In this document: in pieces, positions 50,950-58,902 of the stretch
Position numbering within the stretch: position 1 is the stretch's first letter
Layout: each line of letters begins with the position of its first letter
Origin: Oxalobacter formigenes
GTDB lineage: Bacteria > Pseudomonadota > Gammaproteobacteria > Burkholderiales > Burkholderiaceae_D
Length of the DNA: 64,000 nt
Strand: one strand, 5' to 3'
NCBI RefSeq assembly: GCF_027158485.1
Contig: NZ_JAMKYJ010000005.1
The notes under the pieces: model-generated
Seen by the model: only the letters and a program-made list of their open reading frames with translations
What the model was told of the DNA's origin: nothing
Databases searched by the model: none
Made by a program: the position numbers and the translations under genes

Positions 50950-51281
50950 ACAATATTATGATCATTGACGGGCAAAAGGCGGTTATCCAGTACGATCCGG
51001 AAATTGAAATGTTTCGAGGTGAATTTCTTGGCTTGTCTGGCGGCGCTGATTTTTACGCATCGGACATTGATGGGCTGAAAAAAGAAGGGAAGCGGTCTCT
51101 CGATGTCTATCTTGAAATGTGCAAAGAAAAGGGTATTGAGCCGTACAAGTCGTATTCAGGCCGTTTCAATATCCGGATGTCTCCTGAATTGCATGCGGAG
51201 GTTGCGATCAAGGCAGCGGCAAGCGGGAAGAGCTTGAATGATCTGGTTGTCGAAGCGGTTGCAGAGCATACACGACATTGA
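50946..51281 (+). CDS. HicB-like protein without HicA
   Basis: 111 residues: the HicB fold (AVIQYDPEIEMFRGEFLGLSGGADFYASDIDGLKKEGKRSLDVYLEMCKEKG) followed by a ribbon-helix-helix-like C-terminus (FNIRMSPELHAEVAIKAAASGKSLNDLVVEAV). TTG 50946 overlaps the HigA stop; ATG 50958 is the alternative. No HicA gene is adjacent, so it is an orphan or a third component of the HigBA operon. Confidence 0.82.
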   Translation: MNNIMIIDGQKAVIQYDPEIEMFRGEFLGLSGGADFYASDIDGLKKEGKRSLDVYLEMCKEKGIEPYKSYSGRFNIRMSPELHAEVAIKAAASGKSLNDLVVEAVAEHTRH

Positions 51282-51295
51282 ACACAGCATTAAAA

Positions 51296-51343
51296 TTGAC
51301 CGAAGTCAACAAACTGTAAATAAAGCCATGTTTATATTTACAG
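51296..51343. other. Inverted repeats downstream of hicB
   Basis: TTGAC-CGAA-GTCAA at 51296-51309 and a perfect 9-bp stem CTGTAAATA / TATTTACAG with a 12-nt loop at 51314-51343. Neither has a T tract. They could be operators or RNA structures. Confidence 0.45.
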
Positions 51344-51443
51344 ATGCGTCTTTTTGCCGTAAAATGGCATCTAAATTAGATATTGTGCATTAGTGCGTTT
51401 AGCGAAAACGATATCCTAAATTTTCAAGCTTGGAGGGTGTACC

Positions 51444-51463
51444 AGCCCACCGGGCTTTTTTTT
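51444..51463 (+). terminator. Terminator 1 upstream of the membrane protein gene
   Basis: AGCCC-ACC-GGGCT followed by TTTTTTTT. It ends the toxin-antitoxin-hicB transcript. Confidence 0.82.
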
Positions 51464-51481
51464 AAATTAAATTCTTAGTGA

Positions 51482-51507
51482 GCCTCCGAAATTCGGGGGC
51501 TTTTTTT
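51482..51507 (+). terminator. Terminator 2 upstream of the membrane protein gene
   Basis: GCCTCCG-N5-CGGGGGC (one G-T pair) followed by TTTTTTT, 20 nt after the first terminator. The tandem terminators isolate the next gene, which needs its own promoter or read-through. Confidence 0.8.
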
Positions 51508-51523
51508 ATGTCACAATCATGCG

Positions 51524-52063
51524 ATGAAGAAAAAAGACTCAATTCCTTTTTACGCCTTTTATTCAGCAAAAGACGATATTGTTGAATACGCGTCAGAAGA
51601 GGCAAAAGAAACAATGGCAGCGATGACCGTTTCATACGGGTTTCTTCGTGGTGGCAGTGAAAAATTGCTTAATATTCTGCTTTCTGGTTCTGCTGGAGCG
51701 GTTTTACTTTTGCTTAATGATTTGAGGTCATCAACGTGGGGATGTATTTCGACAGGACTTCTTGTTTTCTCAGTACTTTGGGCAATCTTGGCAATTGTTC
51801 TACTGTGCCGGTGCATGATGGCAAAGGAGAGAAAATTGGGGTCATCAAGTCCCGCGCTTTTAATTTACAAAGATCCTGATACCGATGAGGAAATAGAGGC
51901 TGGCAAGATTAAACGTATTCGATTAGCTGCTCTCGAAAATGCAATAAATGAGATATCAACAATGTTGGAAACGATGGCAAAAACGCTTGACTACATTCGT
52001 ATTCTTGCTATCGTTTCACCATTGATTGCAATAATCGCAAGTGCTGCATACATGGCAGTGTAG
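51524..52063 (+). CDS. Three-span membrane protein of unknown function (179 aa)
   Basis: Cytoplasmic-type N-terminus (about 1-45), a membrane hairpin (LLNILLSGSAGAVLLLLNDL and GLLVFSVLWAILAIVLLCRC), a charged soluble segment with ALENAINEISTMLETMAKTLDYI, and a last membrane helix (ILAIVSPLIAIIASAAYMAV). The layout loosely recalls SLATT-type membrane effectors, but I see no diagnostic motif. It follows tandem terminators and a short leader, isolated from phage operons, so it may be a lysogenic-conversion or superinfection-exclusion gene. Confidence 0.7.
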   Translation: MKKKDSIPFYAFYSAKDDIVEYASEEAKETMAAMTVSYGFLRGGSEKLLNILLSGSAGAVLLLLNDLRSSTWGCISTGLLVFSVLWAILAIVLLCRCMMAKERKLGSSSPALLIYKDPDTDEEIEAGKIKRIRLAALENAINEISTMLETMAKTLDYIRILAIVSPLIAIIASAAYMAV

Positions 52064-52064
52064 T

Positions 52065-52229
52065 CTATTTCTGCTTGTCTGATGGAGGGCGTTTTTTCAG
52101 CCCGTCAATGGAATCATAGACCATTCTTGATGTATCAGGTTGTCGCTTATATTGCGAAGTGCTTTCTTGTGTTGTTTTGCTATTATCACTTGGCTTGTTA
52201 TCAGTATTTCCTGAATTATTATTTGACAT
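52065..52229 (-). CDS. Small hydrophilic protein (54 aa)
   Basis: Begins MSNNNSGNTDNKPSDNSKTT, Asn/Ser/Lys-rich and probably disordered, ending DGLKKRPPSDKQK. AAGG-like bases lie 8 nt upstream of ATG 52229. It is convergent with the membrane protein gene, 1 nt apart. Function unknown. Confidence 0.5.
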   Translation of the reverse strand: MSNNNSGNTDNKPSDNSKTTQESTSQYKRQPDTSRMVYDSIDGLKKRPPSDKQK

Positions 52230-52329
52230 AGAATTACCTTATATTAGTTGAGATAGACACTAGCTAATATAGCAGAAAGCTCGGCCTAACCAGTCGGGTA
52301 TTTTTGTTTTTTAAAAGTGTGACCCTATA

Positions 52330-52352
52330 GCCCCTTAATCGGGGCTTTTTTT
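52330..52352 (+). terminator. Terminator upstream of the phage tRNA
   Basis: GCCCC-TTAATC-GGGGC followed by a T run, immediately before the tRNA gene. It would isolate the tRNA and late genes from upstream transcription. Confidence 0.82.
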
Positions 52353-52354
52353 AT

Positions 52355-52431
52355 GTGCCGGTAGCTCAAGTGGTAAGAGCTTCAAACTCATAATTTGACG
52401 GCTGATGGTTCAAATCCATCCCGGCATACCA
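52355..52431 (+). tRNA. Phage-encoded tRNA with CAU anticodon (elongator Met or Ile2)
   Basis: 77 nt including an encoded CCA. The acceptor GTGCCGG pairs with CCGGCAT (first pair G-T); D arm GCTC/GAGC; anticodon stem TCAAA/TTTGA around CTCATAA; T arm GATGG-TTCAAAT-CCATC. The AT-rich anticodon stem without three G-C pairs rules out an initiator tRNA. Whether C34 is lysidinylated (Ile, AUA) or not (Met) cannot be decided by eye. Confidence 0.9.
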
Positions 52432-52448
52432 ATTCAAACATCTATATC

Positions 52449-52799
52449 GTGGCTCGCCTGAAATCATTAAAGCCTCAAGTAGCGCCAGCGGAGAATAAAC
52501 TATCACGCATCGTCCCTGGATCGTGGAGAACAAGCGACCAGAGCGCGGCAAGCCGAGGATATGGACACGCATGGCGAAAGGCAAGGGAAAGATTCCTTCT
52601 GGCAAATCCATTGTGCGCTATGTGTACGGCTGAAGGAACTGTCAGACAAGCCACAGTTGTTGATCACAAGATACCTCACAGGGGTGATAAGGCGCTCTTC
52701 TGGGATAGTTCAAACTGGCAATCCTTATGTGACAAACACCACAGCAGCGATAAACAGAAAGAAGAGAACGCAAAGTTTTCAATGGGCGGGGGGGAGTGA
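52449..52799 (+). CDS. HNH endonuclease (terminase-associated)
   Basis: 116 residues with the HNH pattern CAMCTAEGTVRQATVVDHKIPHRGDKALFWDSSNWQSLCDKHHSSDKQ: zinc Cys pairs around the catalytic DHKIPHRG and N-W-Q-S-L-C-KHH. HNH proteins beside the terminase genes are needed for cos cleavage in HK97-like phages. The GTG at 52449 is used because an upstream ATG at 52395 lies inside the tRNA. Confidence 0.88.
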   Translation: MARLKSLKPQVAPAENKLSRIVPGSWRTSDQSAASRGYGHAWRKARERFLLANPLCAMCTAEGTVRQATVVDHKIPHRGDKALFWDSSNWQSLCDKHHSSDKQKEENAKFSMGGGE

Positions 52800-52878
52800 A
52801 AAGTTTTAACTTTTTCGATTGAAAGACCCCGTTGGCTCCCATTCGCAGAAAAAAACCCCCATTTCAAAAGGAAATCAA
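52800..52878. other. HNH-terS intergenic region, candidate cos/packaging site
   Basis: 79 bp containing the inverted repeat AAAAGTT-TT-AACTTTT directly after the HNH stop (TGA 52797-52799 overlaps its left edge) and C- and G-runs. In HK97-like phages cos lies near the HNH and small terminase genes, so this is where it would be expected. AAAGGAAA is the terS ribosome-binding site. Confidence 0.35.
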
Positions 52879-53217
52879 ATGGCTGGCGCAATAGGGCGAA
52901 GTGGCGGCGCTCGTGTGGGTGCTGGTCGCAAGCCGAAAAACAAAGAAACATCAAATGTTTTGAATTCTGAAAACAGCACTGCTGAACTGATGGACGGCAA
53001 GAAGCGTGATCCGCTTGAATTTCTCCTGATCGTTCAGAACAATCCTGCTGTTGACCCGGCATTGAGAGTTAGGGCTGCAATTGCAGCGGCGCAATATCTG
53101 CATACCAAGACGCACGATGGCGGTAAAAAAGAAGCAAAGGACGAGACGGCAAAAAAAGTGGCAACAGGACGTTTTGCCCCGAAAGCGCCGCCGTCTTTAA
53201 AAATAGTTGGGAAGTAA
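52879..53217 (+). CDS. Terminase small subunit
   Basis: 112 residues. AIGRSGGARVGAGRKPKNKE at the N-terminus is the basic glycine-rich start common in small terminases of this type, followed by a helical core (PLEFLLIVQNNPAVDPALRVRAAIAAAQYLH) and a basic tail. It recognises the packaging site. ATG 52879 has AAAGGAAA upstream; it is followed after 3 nt by terL. Confidence 0.8.
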   Translation: MAGAIGRSGGARVGAGRKPKNKETSNVLNSENSTAELMDGKKRDPLEFLLIVQNNPAVDPALRVRAAIAAAQYLHTKTHDGGKKEAKDETAKKVATGRFAPKAPPSLKIVGK

Positions 53218-53220
53218 TCA

Positions 53221-54909
53221 ATGGAATGGACGACAGCATGCCATGACTGGAAAACAAGAATTGTTGCTGGGCAATCGCTTATTCCTTTTTCGCCGTTATT
53301 TGAATCAGAGGCAAGCGAGGCGCTCAATGTATTCGGGAGTTTGCGAATGGTTGACGCTCCCGGTATGCCGACAATGGCCGAAGTATCCAGACCGTGGGTA
53401 ACTGATTTCGTCTCCAGTATTTTTGGCGCATATGATCCTGAAAGTGGAAGGCGGCTGATTCAGGAATTCATGATGCTGATCAGCAAGAAGAATGGAAAAT
53501 CAACAGATGCCGCCGCAATCATGCTGACAGCGTTGATTTTGAATTGGCGTCAGTCCGGCGAGTTTATTATTCTTGCCCCGACTGTCGAGATTGCGAATAA
53601 CTCCTTTTATCCGGCGCGGGATATGGTACGCGCAGACGAGGACTTAAGCGCATTGCTTCAGGTGCAAGACCACATCAGGACTATCACCCATCGCACAACA
53701 GGAGCGACATTAAAAGTGGTCGCTGCTGACAGTGAAACCGTTGGCGGTAAAAAGGCGATAGGCATACTGGTTGACGAATTATGGTTGTTCGGGAAAAGGG
53801 CGAATGCTGAAAACATGCTTCGTGAAGCGTGTGGCGGCCTTGCATCACGTCCCGAAGGGTTTGTTATTTACCTCACGACACAATCCGATGCGCCTCCGGC
53901 CGGAGTGTTCAGACAGAAATTGCAATACGCAAGGGATGTTCGAGACGGAAAGATTGATGATAATAAATTCCTGCCGGTGCTTTATGAGTTCCCGAATGAA
54001 ATGCGGGATGAAAAACAATACCTCAACCCGGAAAACTTTTACATTACAAATCCGAACCTTGGCGCATCCGTAGATGTCGAGTTTTTGAATCGGGAATTTG
54101 AGAAAGCAAAATCAGCAGGCGAGGAATCATTACGCGGTTTTTTGGCAAAACATTTAAATGTCGAGATTGGGTTAAACCTGCAATCGGACAGGTGGGCTGG
54201 TGCCGATTTTTGGGAGGCCGAACAAGACAAAAATCTGACATCACTCGATGACCTGATTAATCGAAGCGAAGTAATTGTTTGCGGTATTGATGGCGGGGGT
54301 CTTGATGACCTGCTCGGGTTAGCGTTTATCGGACGAGAAAAAGAAACGCGCAAATGGCTTGTGTGGGTACACGCATGGGCGCACCGGATTGCGCTGGAAA
54401 GACGAAAAGAAATTGCCCCTGCATTACTGGACTTTGAAAAGCAGGGTGATTTAACGATAGTCACTAACCCCGGCGATGATATTTCTGATGTTTCAGACAT
54501 GATCTGCTACGTGCGGGATACAGGTTTGTTGGCAGCGGATAAATTCCTGGGTGTTGATTCTGCCGGGATCGGCGACATTATCAATGAACTGACATCCGAC
54601 GGAAGAGGATTCGGCATTGATCAGATGGTGGCAGTCCCGCAAGGATGGAAGTTGAACGGCGCGATCAAGACGACAGAAAGAAAAGTTGCAGGCGGAGAAC
54701 TGGTCCACGCAGGCCAGCCAATAATGGCATGGTGCGTTGGAAATGCCCGGGTTGAAGATAGAGGGAACGCCATTCTGATCACAAAACAGGCATCAGGCAA
54801 GGCAAAAATTGATCCGCTGATGGCGGTTTTTAATGCGGTATCACTCATGAACATGAATCCAACGAGCGGAAAATCAGTTTATGAAGATCGCGGATTGAGA
54901 TTCGTTTAG
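53221..54909 (+). CDS. Terminase large subunit
   Basis: 562 residues, HK97-type. N-terminal ATPase with Walker A SKKNGKST (88-95) and Walker B GILVDELW (Asp185, Glu186); C-terminal RNase H-like nuclease with Asp357 in VCGIDGGGLDD and a later acidic residue in LGVDSAGIGD. It packages DNA into the prohead through the portal. It begins 4 nt after terS. Confidence 0.95.
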   Translation: MEWTTACHDWKTRIVAGQSLIPFSPLFESEASEALNVFGSLRMVDAPGMPTMAEVSRPWVTDFVSSIFGAYDPESGRRLIQEFMMLISKKNGKSTDAAAIMLTALILNWRQSGEFIILAPTVEIANNSFYPARDMVRADEDLSALLQVQDHIRTITHRTTGATLKVVAADSETVGGKKAIGILVDELWLFGKRANAENMLREACGGLASRPEGFVIYLTTQSDAPPAGVFRQKLQYARDVRDGKIDDNKFLPVLYEFPNEMRDEKQYLNPENFYITNPNLGASVDVEFLNREFEKAKSAGEESLRGFLAKHLNVEIGLNLQSDRWAGADFWEAEQDKNLTSLDDLINRSEVIVCGIDGGGLDDLLGLAFIGREKETRKWLVWVHAWAHRIALERRKEIAPALLDFEKQGDLTIVTNPGDDISDVSDMICYVRDTGLLAADKFLGVDSAGIGDIINELTSDGRGFGIDQMVAVPQGWKLNGAIKTTERKVAGGELVHAGQPIMAWCVGNARVEDRGNAILITKQASGKAKIDPLMAVFNAVSLMNMNPTSGKSVYEDRGLRFV

Positions 54910-54918
54910 GGGAAGTGC

Positions 54919-56148
54919 ATGGGATTACTTGATTTTTTCAGGCAAAAGCCAATTGCGGCAGAGCCGGAAAGAAGAGTTTCTGCTGAGGGTTCTTTGGCGG
55001 CTCCGCAATTTTTAGACGACCCTGAGTTTCTTGAATTTTTACGCGTCGGGGTAAAAGGTGGCGCATCCAATGATGCCTTGAAAAATACGGCTTGCATGCG
55101 GGCAATTTCAGTCATTTCAAACAGCATAGGTAGATTACCCCTTAACCTGATTTCAACATCACCAGACAAAACGCTTGCTGGAAATCATCCAGCCTATCGG
55201 CTTGTAAAAAGACGCCCAAACAAATGGCAAACACCGTTTGAATTTAAAAGCATGATGCAAACTCATGCGCTTTTGTCCGGTAACGGTTATGCGCGGGTGA
55301 TTCGGTCGGCTGGGCGTCCAATTTGCATGATCCCGATGAAATTGGGAACTTGTGTGCCGAAACAGAGCGATGATTGGAATGTCCATTATGACTGGACGAC
55401 GCCATCAGGTAATACGGTTCGGCTGGAATCGTCCGAGGTCTTTCATCTCAGGGGACTTACGACAGACGGACTAATCGGGTTGGCTCCCGTTAAATTGGGG
55501 GCTGAAGCCATCAAGCTGGCGCAAGATGCAGAACGTGCTGCGTCTAGAGTATTCAACACCGGAAATATGGCTGGTGGAGCACTGGAATTTCCGAATAATC
55601 TGAGTGAAACCGCATACGATCGCATAAAAACTTCAATGGAGGAAAATTATACCGGCGCTGAAAACGTCGGGAAATTTATGGTTATTGAAGGCGGCGGGAA
55701 AGTCGTCAAATTTAGCAGCACGGCAGCGGACGCGCAGCAGATAGAAAACCGTAATCACCAGATTGAGGAAGTGGCCAGACTTTATGGCGTTCCAAGGCCG
55801 CTTTTAATGATGGATGACACTTCATGGGGCAGCGGGATAAGCCAGCTGGGTATTTTTCTTGTCCAGTACACGTTAGCGCCCTGGTTTACTGCGTGGGAGC
55901 AGGCACTTGTCAGAGTATTGCTGACAGAAGAAGAAATGGAGCAGTATCAGTTTCAGTTCAACGAGGCGGCGTTGCTGCGCGGCTCGATGACGGAACAGGC
56001 AAACTTCCTTAGCAAAGCGTTGGGAGCTGGCGGACAAGCGCCGTGGATGACTCCTAATGAAGTTCGCGAAGTAGTCGACCTCCCACGGTCAAACGATTCT
56101 TCGGCGGACGAATTAAGGAACCCGATGACACAGAAAGGAAAACAATGA
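54919..56148 (+). CDS. Phage portal protein (HK97 family)
   Basis: 409 residues. ACMRAISVISNSIGRLPLNLI, HPAYRLVKRRPNKWQTPFEFKSMM and VARLYGVPRPLLMMDDTSWGSGISQLGIFLVQYTLAPW are hallmarks of HK97-family portals. Forms the dodecameric DNA channel. It overlaps the protease gene by 4 nt. Confidence 0.94.
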   Translation: MGLLDFFRQKPIAAEPERRVSAEGSLAAPQFLDDPEFLEFLRVGVKGGASNDALKNTACMRAISVISNSIGRLPLNLISTSPDKTLAGNHPAYRLVKRRPNKWQTPFEFKSMMQTHALLSGNGYARVIRSAGRPICMIPMKLGTCVPKQSDDWNVHYDWTTPSGNTVRLESSEVFHLRGLTTDGLIGLAPVKLGAEAIKLAQDAERAASRVFNTGNMAGGALEFPNNLSETAYDRIKTSMEENYTGAENVGKFMVIEGGGKVVKFSSTAADAQQIENRNHQIEEVARLYGVPRPLLMMDDTSWGSGISQLGIFLVQYTLAPWFTAWEQALVRVLLTEEEMEQYQFQFNEAALLRGSMTEQANFLSKALGAGGQAPWMTPNEVREVVDLPRSNDSSADELRNPMTQKGKQ

Positions 56149-56978
56149 GTTTGATTGTATTGCCAGAAATAAAGTCTGATTTCAAGCTTTCGGCAGCCCA
56201 GTTTGATTTACGCCCCGACGCGGTTGACAGATGGTTACCGGATGTTAAATCTGCAACTGAAAGCGCAGCCACGATATCGATATTGGATACTATCGGTGAG
56301 AACATGGAAGGCGGGGGAATTACGGCAAAACGCATTGCAGCCGTTCTCCGCAATGCTGAAGGTTCGGATATTGTCGTCGATATCAATTCACCGGGTGGAA
56401 ATTTCTTCGAAGGCGTCGCTATCTATAACCAGTTGAGAGAGCACAAGGGAAAAGTAACTTGCCGGGTTCTTAGTCTTGCGGCGTCCGCTGCTTCAGTCAT
56501 TGCGATGGCTGGCGATGAAATTCTGATGGGGGAGGGCGCGTTTCTGATGATTCACAACGCTTGGGCCGTGGCAGTTGGAAACCGCCATGATTTAGCCGAA
56601 GCGTCCGCACTCATGACCCCGTTTGACGACGCAATGGCATCCCTTTACGCAAGCAGATCTGGCTTAGACAAAAAATTTGTCTCGGAAATGATGGATAAAG
56701 AGACGTGGTTATCAGCCGATCAGGCAATAGAAGATGGCTTCGCGACGGGAAAGATATCCGTTGAATCTGTCCACAGCGAAGGAGCCGGAAGGAAGAAACC
56801 ACTCGCAATGATTGAAGCGGCGATGGCGAAGGCGGGATATTCGAGAAGCGCCCGTCGGGGAGCTTTGAAGTCGCTTTTTGAAAGCGGTACGCCGTGCGCT
56901 GCCGAACCTGCCAAGCCGTGCGCTGGCACTGAAGCAACAGCACTGATCAAGTCACTGTTGCATAGCATGAAAAACTAA
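56145..56978 (+). CDS. ClpP-like prohead maturation protease
   Basis: 277 residues with a ClpP-type active site: VDINSPGGNFFEG, catalytic Ser117 in LAASAASVIAMAG and His137 in MIHNAWAVAVGN. It trims the capsid scaffold domain during head maturation. The C-terminal extension (EPAKPCAGTEATALI) is low complexity. ATGA overlap with the portal gene. Confidence 0.92.
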   Translation: MSLIVLPEIKSDFKLSAAQFDLRPDAVDRWLPDVKSATESAATISILDTIGENMEGGGITAKRIAAVLRNAEGSDIVVDINSPGGNFFEGVAIYNQLREHKGKVTCRVLSLAASAASVIAMAGDEILMGEGAFLMIHNAWAVAVGNRHDLAEASALMTPFDDAMASLYASRSGLDKKFVSEMMDKETWLSADQAIEDGFATGKISVESVHSEGAGRKKPLAMIEAAMAKAGYSRSARRGALKSLFESGTPCAAEPAKPCAGTEATALIKSLLHSMKN

Positions 56979-56996
56979 ACACTCAAACACTGAATG

Positions 56997-57022
56997 AAAA
57001 CCGCCTCATTGGGCGGTTTTTT
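56997..57022 (+). terminator. Terminator-like hairpin before the capsid gene
   Basis: AACCGCC-TCATT-GGGCGGTT followed by TTTTT. In late operons such hairpins adjust capsid expression or protect the mRNA. Confidence 0.75.
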
Positions 57023-57043
57023 TATACATAAAAGGACAGAAAA

Positions 57044-58276
57044 ATGACAGTACAAATTATTCGCGGTTTAGTCGACGTACGAGCCGAGGCAGGCACATCC
57101 GAAGTCAGGGCGCTTGTTGATGAAGTCAATAAAGCTTTCGATACGTTCAAGGCAGAGCATACCAAACAAATTGACTCGCTCAAAAAAGGGCACGATGATG
57201 CGCTTCAGGCACTGAAAGTCGACAGAATCAATGCCGACATTGACCGCCTCCAAAAAGAAATCGAGGACGCACATGTAAAAATTGCTGCTTCTCAAAATGC
57301 CAGTGTCGGCGGACGTAAAGTCAGGGACGCAGAATATACGGACGCTTTCAATGCCCACTTCAAAAAAGGAGAAATTCAGGCGGCCCTGAATAAAGGCGCA
57401 TCTGATGAAGGCGGTTATCTGGCTCCAAGCGAATGGGATCGTACCATTGCTGACAAGCTGGTTCTTGTGTCACCAATGCGCCAGATTTGCTTTGTACAAC
57501 CGACATCCAAGGCCAATTTCAAGAAACTGTTTAACCTGAAGGGAGCCACTTCCGGATGGGTTGGCGAAACGGCAGCACGTCCAGCGACATCCAATCCGAC
57601 GTTCGCAGAACTGGAATATACCACTGGTGAGATTTATGCCAATCCAGCAGCAACACAGCAGATTCTGGATGACGCTGAAATCGATATTGAGACATGGCTT
57701 GCAGGAGAAGTACAGCAGGAATTCGCCTTTCAGGAAGGAGCTGCTTTTGTATCAGGCAATGGCACAAATAAACCGACCGGCATTCTGACGTATGTCACCG
57801 GTGGAACTAATGCGGCGAAACATCCCTATGGCGCAATTGCGGCTGTGAATAGTGGTTCTGCAACAGCTATTACGGCGGACGGCATTATTGACCTTATCTA
57901 TGACTTGCCGAGCGTTTACACCGGCAATGCCAGGTTCACCATGAACCGCAAGACGCAGGGTTTTGTCCGAAAATTGAAAGACGGGCAGGGAAATTACCTG
58001 TGGCAGCCGTCCTATGTCGCCGGACAACCGGCCACACTATGCAATTTCCCGATCACTGAAATCCCGGATATGCCAGACGTTGCAGCGAATGCACTGCCAA
58101 TCATGTTTGGTGACTTTAATAAAGGCTACATGATCCTTGACCGTATTGGTGTTCGCGTTCTCCGCGATCCATATACCAACAAGCCGTACGTTTCTTTCTA
58201 CACAACCAAGCGTGTCGGTGGCGGCTTGCTTGACCCGCAACCACTGCGAGCATTGAAAGTTGCGGCGGGCGCTTAA
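57044..58276 (+). CDS. Major capsid protein (HK97 fold)
   Basis: 410 residues. The N-terminal delta (scaffold) domain is a coiled coil (about 20-95, EVNKAFDTFKAEHTKQIDSL and following). Mature HK97-fold features start near DEGGYLAPSEWDRTIADKLVLVSPMRQI and continue with AELEYTTGEIYANPAATQQILDDAEIDIETWLA and AFVSGNGTNKPTGIL. The delta domain is probably removed by the upstream protease near residue 100. Flanked by hairpin terminators on both sides. Confidence 0.95.
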   Translation: MTVQIIRGLVDVRAEAGTSEVRALVDEVNKAFDTFKAEHTKQIDSLKKGHDDALQALKVDRINADIDRLQKEIEDAHVKIAASQNASVGGRKVRDAEYTDAFNAHFKKGEIQAALNKGASDEGGYLAPSEWDRTIADKLVLVSPMRQICFVQPTSKANFKKLFNLKGATSGWVGETAARPATSNPTFAELEYTTGEIYANPAATQQILDDAEIDIETWLAGEVQQEFAFQEGAAFVSGNGTNKPTGILTYVTGGTNAAKHPYGAIAAVNSGSATAITADGIIDLIYDLPSVYTGNARFTMNRKTQGFVRKLKDGQGNYLWQPSYVAGQPATLCNFPITEIPDMPDVAANALPIMFGDFNKGYMILDRIGVRVLRDPYTNKPYVSFYTTKRVGGGLLDPQPLRALKVAAGA

Positions 58277-58284
58277 TCAGTAAC

Positions 58285-58311
58285 GCAGGGGGTTTGCCCC
58301 CTGCTTTTTTT
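58285..58311 (+). terminator. Terminator after the capsid gene
   Basis: GCAGGGGG-TTTG-CCCCCTGC followed by TTTTTTT: a strong intrinsic terminator just after the most highly expressed gene; read-through must supply the tail genes. Confidence 0.92.
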
Positions 58312-58323
58312 ATAGGTGAAAAC

Positions 58324-58560
58324 ATGGCGAAATTTATAAAAGCGTTTCGGGGCGTGAAGACAGGTGACATCTATCCAACCGTCTTTGCAAAAGACGAAGA
58401 ATGCCCGCCAGAACTGGAACAGGCAGCGGCTGAATTAGGGGCGCTTGAGGCATCAGGCAGCGCAGAAAACCCGGCAGAAACCCCGCCAGAACTGGAACAG
58501 GCAGCGGCTGAATCAAAAGCGCCTGCAACGTCTGGCAAGAAGAAAAACGAGGGTAAATAA
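58324..58560 (+). CDS. Small protein with duplicated PPELEQAAAE unit (78 aa)
   Basis: MAKFIKAFRGVKTGDIYPTV, a compact N-terminal motif found in small head-region proteins, then two copies of PPELEQAAAE in an Ala/Glu-rich tail and a basic end (KKKNEGK). It could be a minor head or decoration-associated protein. Not recognised with confidence. Confidence 0.65.
   Translation: MAKFIKAFRGVKTGDIYPTVFAKDEECPPELEQAAAELGALEASGSAENPAETPPELEQAAAESKAPATSGKKKNEGK
58409..58511. repeat. Direct repeat inside the small head-region gene
   Basis: About 30 bp (beginning CGCCAGAACTGGAACAGGCA) occur at about 58409-58438 and again 72 bp later, essentially identical. The recent duplication encodes the repeated PPELEQAAAE unit. 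Confidence 0.85.
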
Positions 58561-58901
58561 TGGCTTTCGTCAGTTTGTCCCAGGCGATGGCGCACTGTCG
58601 CGCAGAATCCTTCGATTCGGAAATGATGGCGTTATATCTCTCTGCCGCGAAACAGACTGTGACCGATTATATGAACCGGACTGTTTACGATGATCAGGCC
58701 ATGCTTGATGAGGCGGTGGCAACTGGCACCGCCGGAAATAATCCGATGATTGTAAACGATGCCATCAACGCGGCCATTTTGCTCATCACAGGCCATCTGT
58801 ATACGAACAGGGAAGATGTCATTGTGGGTGTGTCCGCCTGCGAGTTACCGAATGGTGCGAAGTCCATTTTGAATCATTACCGTATTAATCCCGGGGTGTG
58901 A
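58560..58901 (+). CDS. Head-tail connector (gp6-like)
   Basis: 113 residues; FVSLSQAMAHCRAESFDSEMMALYLSAAKQTVTDYMNRTVY and AINAAILLITGHLYTNRED fit the HK97 gp6-like helical adaptor that binds the portal. The ATG shares its A with the previous stop (TAATG). Confidence 0.85.
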   Translation: MAFVSLSQAMAHCRAESFDSEMMALYLSAAKQTVTDYMNRTVYDDQAMLDEAVATGTAGNNPMIVNDAINAAILLITGHLYTNREDVIVGVSACELPNGAKSILNHYRINPGV

Positions 58902-58902
58902 C

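Noticed and set aside
52395..52448. Upstream ATG for the HNH gene
   Set aside because: It lies inside the tRNA anticodon/T-arm region; GTG 52449 gives a sensible start after the tRNA.
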